Below, piece by piece: positions 60,972-64,000 of a DNA stretch of 64,000 nucleotides (positions are counted from its first letter, which is position 1; each line of letters begins with the position of its first letter). The notes beneath the pieces are model-generated. The model saw only the letters and a list, made by a program, of their open reading frames with translations, was not told where the DNA came from and did not search any database. Source of the DNA: Roseiarcus sp963784805 (GTDB lineage Bacteria > Pseudomonadota > Alphaproteobacteria > Rhizobiales > Beijerinckiaceae). Location of the stretch: NCBI GenBank assembly GCA_963784805.1, contig CAWASR010000028.1:502986-566985 (forward strand), in the 5' to 3' direction. The position numbers were made by a program, and so were the translations under genes.

Positions 60972-61687
60972 GCGCAAGGTCCGCCGCGCGGACGCTCGGC
61001 TCGTCGCCGCTTTCAATCGCTGGCGACGGATCATGGCAGGCCCCCGGACCGGCAATGGAGGGGCGTTCGCCTGGTGGCGCGCCGACCGCCTGTGGGCCGG
61101 CCAGCCCGATAGCCCGACGCTCGACGAACATTGAGCGGGCCTCTTGCCGGATTACATCCTGGCCGGATTCCTTTCGTCGGCTTTCGGCGGATTGATCGAC
61201 GCCGACGTCGCGGTAGTAGTGTGTTGTAGGTTCTGCAAAATCGCTGAAGACGAGAGGCGGTCATGGCGGGCTGGCGATGTTCGAGGTCACCGATTCCCGT
61301 GAGGAGCCCCGCCATGACCAGGATTGAAGCAAAGCCTGCGCTCGCGGCCGGGAAAGGCGAGCGCACCGCGCCCGGCTCGGCCATCGCTCCGGCCACTACA
61401 GGCGCGCCTTGATCACCCGTGTCGGCAAGCTCGAACTGCGCCGTGCCGCGGGACCGCCGCGCCCGGCGGCGATCGTTCATTGATTGCATGGAGGCGGTGC
61501 GCCTTAAGGCGAATCCTTGACGTCGAATCCCATTCGCGCCCCGCTCCGCCCGCATTCCTCCTCAGTCTCATATGTCTTGGAGCCAGGAGCCAGGACGGTT
61601 GGTTCCGTCAAATCGGGTCCCGCGCTAGAATGAGACGTTGTCTAACGACTAGCCGCGGCGCCCGCATGGCGCCCGATTGGACTGACC
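60972..61687. other. Gene-poor region with a decayed insertion sequence
   Basis: About 700 bases without an intact gene. It includes an IS256-type transposase remnant near 61314-61481 (listed separately). Frames elsewhere are Arg-rich and have no likely homologue. The promoter of the DUF2254 gene should be in the last 100 bases. Confidence 0.5.
61314..61481 (+). pseudogene. Remnant of an IS256-family (Mutator) transposase
   Basis: A short frame starts at the ATG at 61314 (MTRIEAKPALAAGKG) and stops at once after APATTGAP. In another frame nearby the DNA reads SGHYRRALITRVGKLELR, the very characteristic N-terminal segment of IS256 transposases (SGYY-x-R-x-LITRVGKLELRVPQDR). Dropping one C after CTGCGC would continue VPRDR as in the family. 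The catalytic DDE domain is absent. This is a frameshifted, truncated fossil. Confidence 0.6.
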
Positions 61688-63007
61688 GTGATCGCGCATT
61701 TTCGCAAACTGCTGAGCGACGTCGGCGAGAAATTCTGGCTTCTGCCCGGCGCCATGGTCGCGATCGGGGTGCTGATGGCCGTCGGACTGGTCAATCTCGA
61801 CCGCAGCGGCTTCGTCCCACAACGGCTGATCGACAGCCAGTGGCTCTACAGCGGCGGCGGGACCGGCGCCCGCACGCTGCTGGGGGCTATCGCGTCCTCC
61901 ACCATCGGCGTGGCGGGAACGGTGTTCTCGATCACGATCGCCGCCCTGTCGCTTGCAGCCGGGCAAATGGGGCCGCGCCTCTTACGCAACTTCACCCGGG
62001 ACCGAGGCAACCAGCTCACGCTCGGCGCCTTCCTGGGCACGTTTTCCTACGCGCTGATGGTTCTGCGCAGCGTCCGCACCGAGAGCGAGGGCGAGTTCAT
62101 TCCCCATCTATCGCTCAGCGTCGGCATCCTTCTCGCGTTCGTCTGCGTGGGGACTCTGGTGTTTTTCGTCGGCCACATGGCTGGCCGGATCAATGTCGAT
62201 ACAGTGATCGAGCTTGTCAGCGAGGACGTGCTCTCGGCCGTCCAGCGCCTGACCACGACTGAGGCGTCGCCCGAACCTCCCGCCCCCGGCTTCTGGCGCG
62301 ACGCGGCCCCCGTGGTCGACATGCGGCGCGGCTATCTCCAGCAGTTCGACGACGCCGGCCTCGCGGATTGGGCGAAAGAGAACGGAACGGCGATCCGGCT
62401 TCTGGTCCGCCCCGGAGACTACGTCTTTCCCGGCGCTCCGATCGCCTTGATGACGCCCGCCGTCGAAGGCGCCGACGCCGCGGTTCGTTACGCAACCGCG
62501 CTTGGTCCGCAGCGGGGGAGCTCCGCCGATCTCGAATTTTCCGTCCGGCAGCTGGTTGAAGTCGCGGTCAGGGCGCTTTCGCCCGGCATCAATGACCCGC
62601 ACACCGCGATGAGCGTGATCGACCGGCTGGGCGCGGCTCTTTGCGAGCTGGCGCCGCTCTGCTTCCCGACCGGCGTCTTCCTGCGGGATGATCGGGTCGC
62701 CCTGGTCGTGCCGAGCATCGACTATGGCGGCCTCGTCGACGCGATGTTCCACATGATCCGCGAGAACGCGGCCGGCAGTGCGGCGGTGCTGATCCGTCTG
62801 ATCGAGGTTTTGACCTCCGTCCTCAGCTGCGAAAAGGATCCGGGCCGGATCGAGACGCTCCAACACTACGCCGACCTCGTCCTCGCCGATGCGGAGCGAA
62901 GCCTGAAAACGCCGTCGGATCTTCAGGATGTCCGTGTGCGTCATCTGCGCTTCGAGGCGATGCGGAGAACTGGACCGGCCGGCTGCGTCGCCCTCGAAGC
63001 GAGTTGA
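61688..63007 (+). CDS. DUF2254 family membrane protein
   Basis: A 439-residue membrane protein with four N-terminal hydrophobic segments (LLPGAMVAIGVLMAVGLV; GVAGTVFSITIAALSLAAG; a third near residue 118; LLAFVCVGTLVFFVGHMAG) and a C-terminal soluble domain. GTVFSITIAALSLAAGQMGPRLL followed by NFTRDR is the DUF2254 hallmark, as is VRALSPGINDPHTAM in the soluble part. The function is unknown; a channel-like or stress role has been suggested only by fold. The start is GTG at 61688. It is separate from the SDR downstream by 61 bases. Confidence 0.92.
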   Translation: MIAHFRKLLSDVGEKFWLLPGAMVAIGVLMAVGLVNLDRSGFVPQRLIDSQWLYSGGGTGARTLLGAIASSTIGVAGTVFSITIAALSLAAGQMGPRLLRNFTRDRGNQLTLGAFLGTFSYALMVLRSVRTESEGEFIPHLSLSVGILLAFVCVGTLVFFVGHMAGRINVDTVIELVSEDVLSAVQRLTTTEASPEPPAPGFWRDAAPVVDMRRGYLQQFDDAGLADWAKENGTAIRLLVRPGDYVFPGAPIALMTPAVEGADAAVRYATALGPQRGSSADLEFSVRQLVEVAVRALSPGINDPHTAMSVIDRLGAALCELAPLCFPTGVFLRDDRVALVVPSIDYGGLVDAMFHMIRENAAGSAAVLIRLIEVLTSVLSCEKDPGRIETLQHYADLVLADAERSLKTPSDLQDVRVRHLRFEAMRRTGPAGCVALEAS

Positions 63008-63068
63008 GGCGGGAAAGAGCCGGGACCGCCCCTTGATCCCTGGAATTGTTCAGCGAAGGGTTCTTTCG

Positions 63069-63923
63069 ATGAAATCGGTGGTGGTCACGGGCGTCTCGAC
63101 CGGAATCGGCTGGGGCTGCGTCAAAGTGCTGATCGCGGGCGGATTCCGCGTCTTCGGCAGCGTGCGCAAGCAGGCGGACGCCGACCGGCTGTCGAAGGAA
63201 TTCGGAGCGCAGTTCACACCTCTGATCTTCGACGTGACCGATGAAGCGGCGGTGGACGCGGGCGCGCGCCGGGTCGAGGCCGCGCTTGGCGGCGGGACGC
63301 TGTTCGGGCTCGTCAACAACGCCGGCGTCGCAGTGCCCGGACCGTTGCTGGAGCTCAAGCTCGACGACTTCATGCGCCAGCTCGCCGTCAACCTCGCCGG
63401 CCCGCTGATCGTCACCAGGGCTTTCGCGCCGCTCATCGGCGTCGACCGCTCGCGCAAAGGGCCGCCCGGACGCATCGTGATGATCTCTTCCGTCGGCGGA
63501 AAGAACGCCATGCCGTTCAACGGCCCCTATTGCGCGTCGAAATTCGGCCTCGAAGGCATGTCGGAATCCCTGCGGCGCGAATTGATGATCTTCGGCGTCG
63601 AGGTCATCGTCGTCGCGCCGGGCGTGGTGGCGACGCCGATCTGGGACAAGGCGGACGGCCTCGACGCCACCCTTTTCGCCAATTCGCCTTACGCGCCGGC
63701 GCTCGCCAAGATGAAACGCGCCATGATTTCCATGGGCAGGCAGGGCCTGCCGCCGGAGAGGATAGCCGAAGCGGTGAAGAGAGCGCTCACCGCCGCGAGG
63801 CCAAAGGTCCGGTACACGGTTACGCCGAATCCGATCCGGAACCTGATCGCGGTCACCCTGCCGAAGCGTTTCGTGGACAACTTGATCGCGCGTCGGCTGG
63901 GGCTGAAGGCCCTTGCCAATTGA
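63069..63923 (+). CDS. SDR family oxidoreductase
   Basis: A 284-residue classical short-chain dehydrogenase. TGVSTGIG binds the cofactor near residue 8, NNAGVAVPG follows, and the active-site pair is in YCASKFG. The C-terminus is longer than in basic SDRs (TPNPIRNLIAVTLPKRFVDN), as in retinol-dehydrogenase- or fungal-like subgroups. The ATG at 63069 gives the standard N-terminus; an open frame upstream overlaps DUF2254. The substrate is unknown. Confidence 0.88.
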   Translation: MKSVVVTGVSTGIGWGCVKVLIAGGFRVFGSVRKQADADRLSKEFGAQFTPLIFDVTDEAAVDAGARRVEAALGGGTLFGLVNNAGVAVPGPLLELKLDDFMRQLAVNLAGPLIVTRAFAPLIGVDRSRKGPPGRIVMISSVGGKNAMPFNGPYCASKFGLEGMSESLRRELMIFGVEVIVVAPGVVATPIWDKADGLDATLFANSPYAPALAKMKRAMISMGRQGLPPERIAEAVKRALTAARPKVRYTVTPNPIRNLIAVTLPKRFVDNLIARRLGLKALAN

Positions 63924-63980
63924 CGTCCTCCCCCGCCAATGCGAGGAGGCCCGCCGACGCGAGATGACCGGGGAGCGCTG

Positions 63981-64000
63981 ATGAGCACGGACGAGGTCGA
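63981..64000 (+). CDS. Start of a further gene, cut by the window edge
   Basis: ATG at 63981 preceded by GGGGAGCGCTG, a good ribosome-binding site 57 bases after the SDR stop. Only six codons and two bases are visible (MSTDEV), so no family can be assigned. Confidence 0.4.

Noticed and set aside
61031..61555. 174-codon minus-strand frame opposite the IS remnant
   Set aside because: Arg-rich shadow; the plus strand holds the IS256 signature.

Overview
The window is GC-rich (roughly two thirds G+C), densely packed, and reads as chromosomal DNA of an alphaproteobacterium in the order Hyphomicrobiales (Rhizobiales), probably near Beijerinckiaceae/Methylocystaceae. Support for this: the DUF1150 + Hsp20 pair, AddAB rather than RecBCD, an aerobic-type cob cluster with CobG and CobN, DUF1636 next to CobW, two DUF465 proteins, a CTTGAA-type RpoH promoter and a 130-nt palindromic intergenic repeat between thyA and folA. 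The genus is not resolved. No phage, CRISPR array or intact insertion sequence was found.

Layout. 1-6.2 kb: end of an indolepyruvate ferredoxin oxidoreductase, an SDR, a glutathionyl-hydroquinone reductase, rimO, then thyA-folA on the minus strand. 5.9-8.2 kb: DUF1150 and a small heat-shock protein with a heat-shock promoter, and a RecD-like helicase carrying an N-terminal zinc ribbon. 8.3-10.6 kb: a sorAB sulfite dehydrogenase pair and a secreted Gly-rich protein. 10.7-15.3 kb: hemW, a PII protein, an SDR, tRNA-Met, purE-purK. 15.9-21.7 kb: two complete CUT2-type sugar ABC transporters facing tail to tail across a strong symmetric hairpin. 22.2-24.7 kb: an accessory-looking stretch with a PEP-CTERM protein, a fragment resembling a ClC channel, chaB, an AT-rich 0.6-kb island and two divergent DUF465 genes. 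24.7-33.7 kb: housekeeping and small-metabolism genes (queG, GST, nicotinamidase, a UPF0104 membrane protein, a class IV aminotransferase coupled to a sulfotransferase-like gene, lgt-midA-pgeF, flavin reductase).

33.7-52.3 kb holds most of the corrin-ring part of cobalamin biosynthesis: cobB, cbiD, cobM, cobE, cobL, cobK, cobJ, cobI, cobH, cobG, cobN, cobW, DUF1636, cobO, cobQ, cobD, cobC. A cobalamin riboswitch heads the DUF1636-cobW-cobN-cobG-cobH-cobI-cobJ operon, in which nearly every junction is an ATGA/TAATG overlap. cobK lies on the opposite strand between cobJ and cobL. cobN carries an apparent +1 frameshift in a 4-base homopolymer. No cobF is present and cbiD sits in the cluster, suggesting a mixed route for C-1 methylation.

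52.4-64 kb: addB-addA for double-strand-break repair, a TAXI-type periplasmic binding protein with a small membrane-anchored SEL1-like partner, a decayed IS256-type transposase, a DUF2254 membrane protein, and a third SDR.

No clearly new defence or biosynthetic system was seen. The items most worth a second look are the cobN frameshift, the antisense placement of cobK with near-overlapping divergent starts (also seen at cobC/cobD), the zinc-ribbon/helicase fusion, a candidate RNA thermometer on hsp20, the TAXI-protein pair lacking a transporter, and genes that appear to use CTG as a start.
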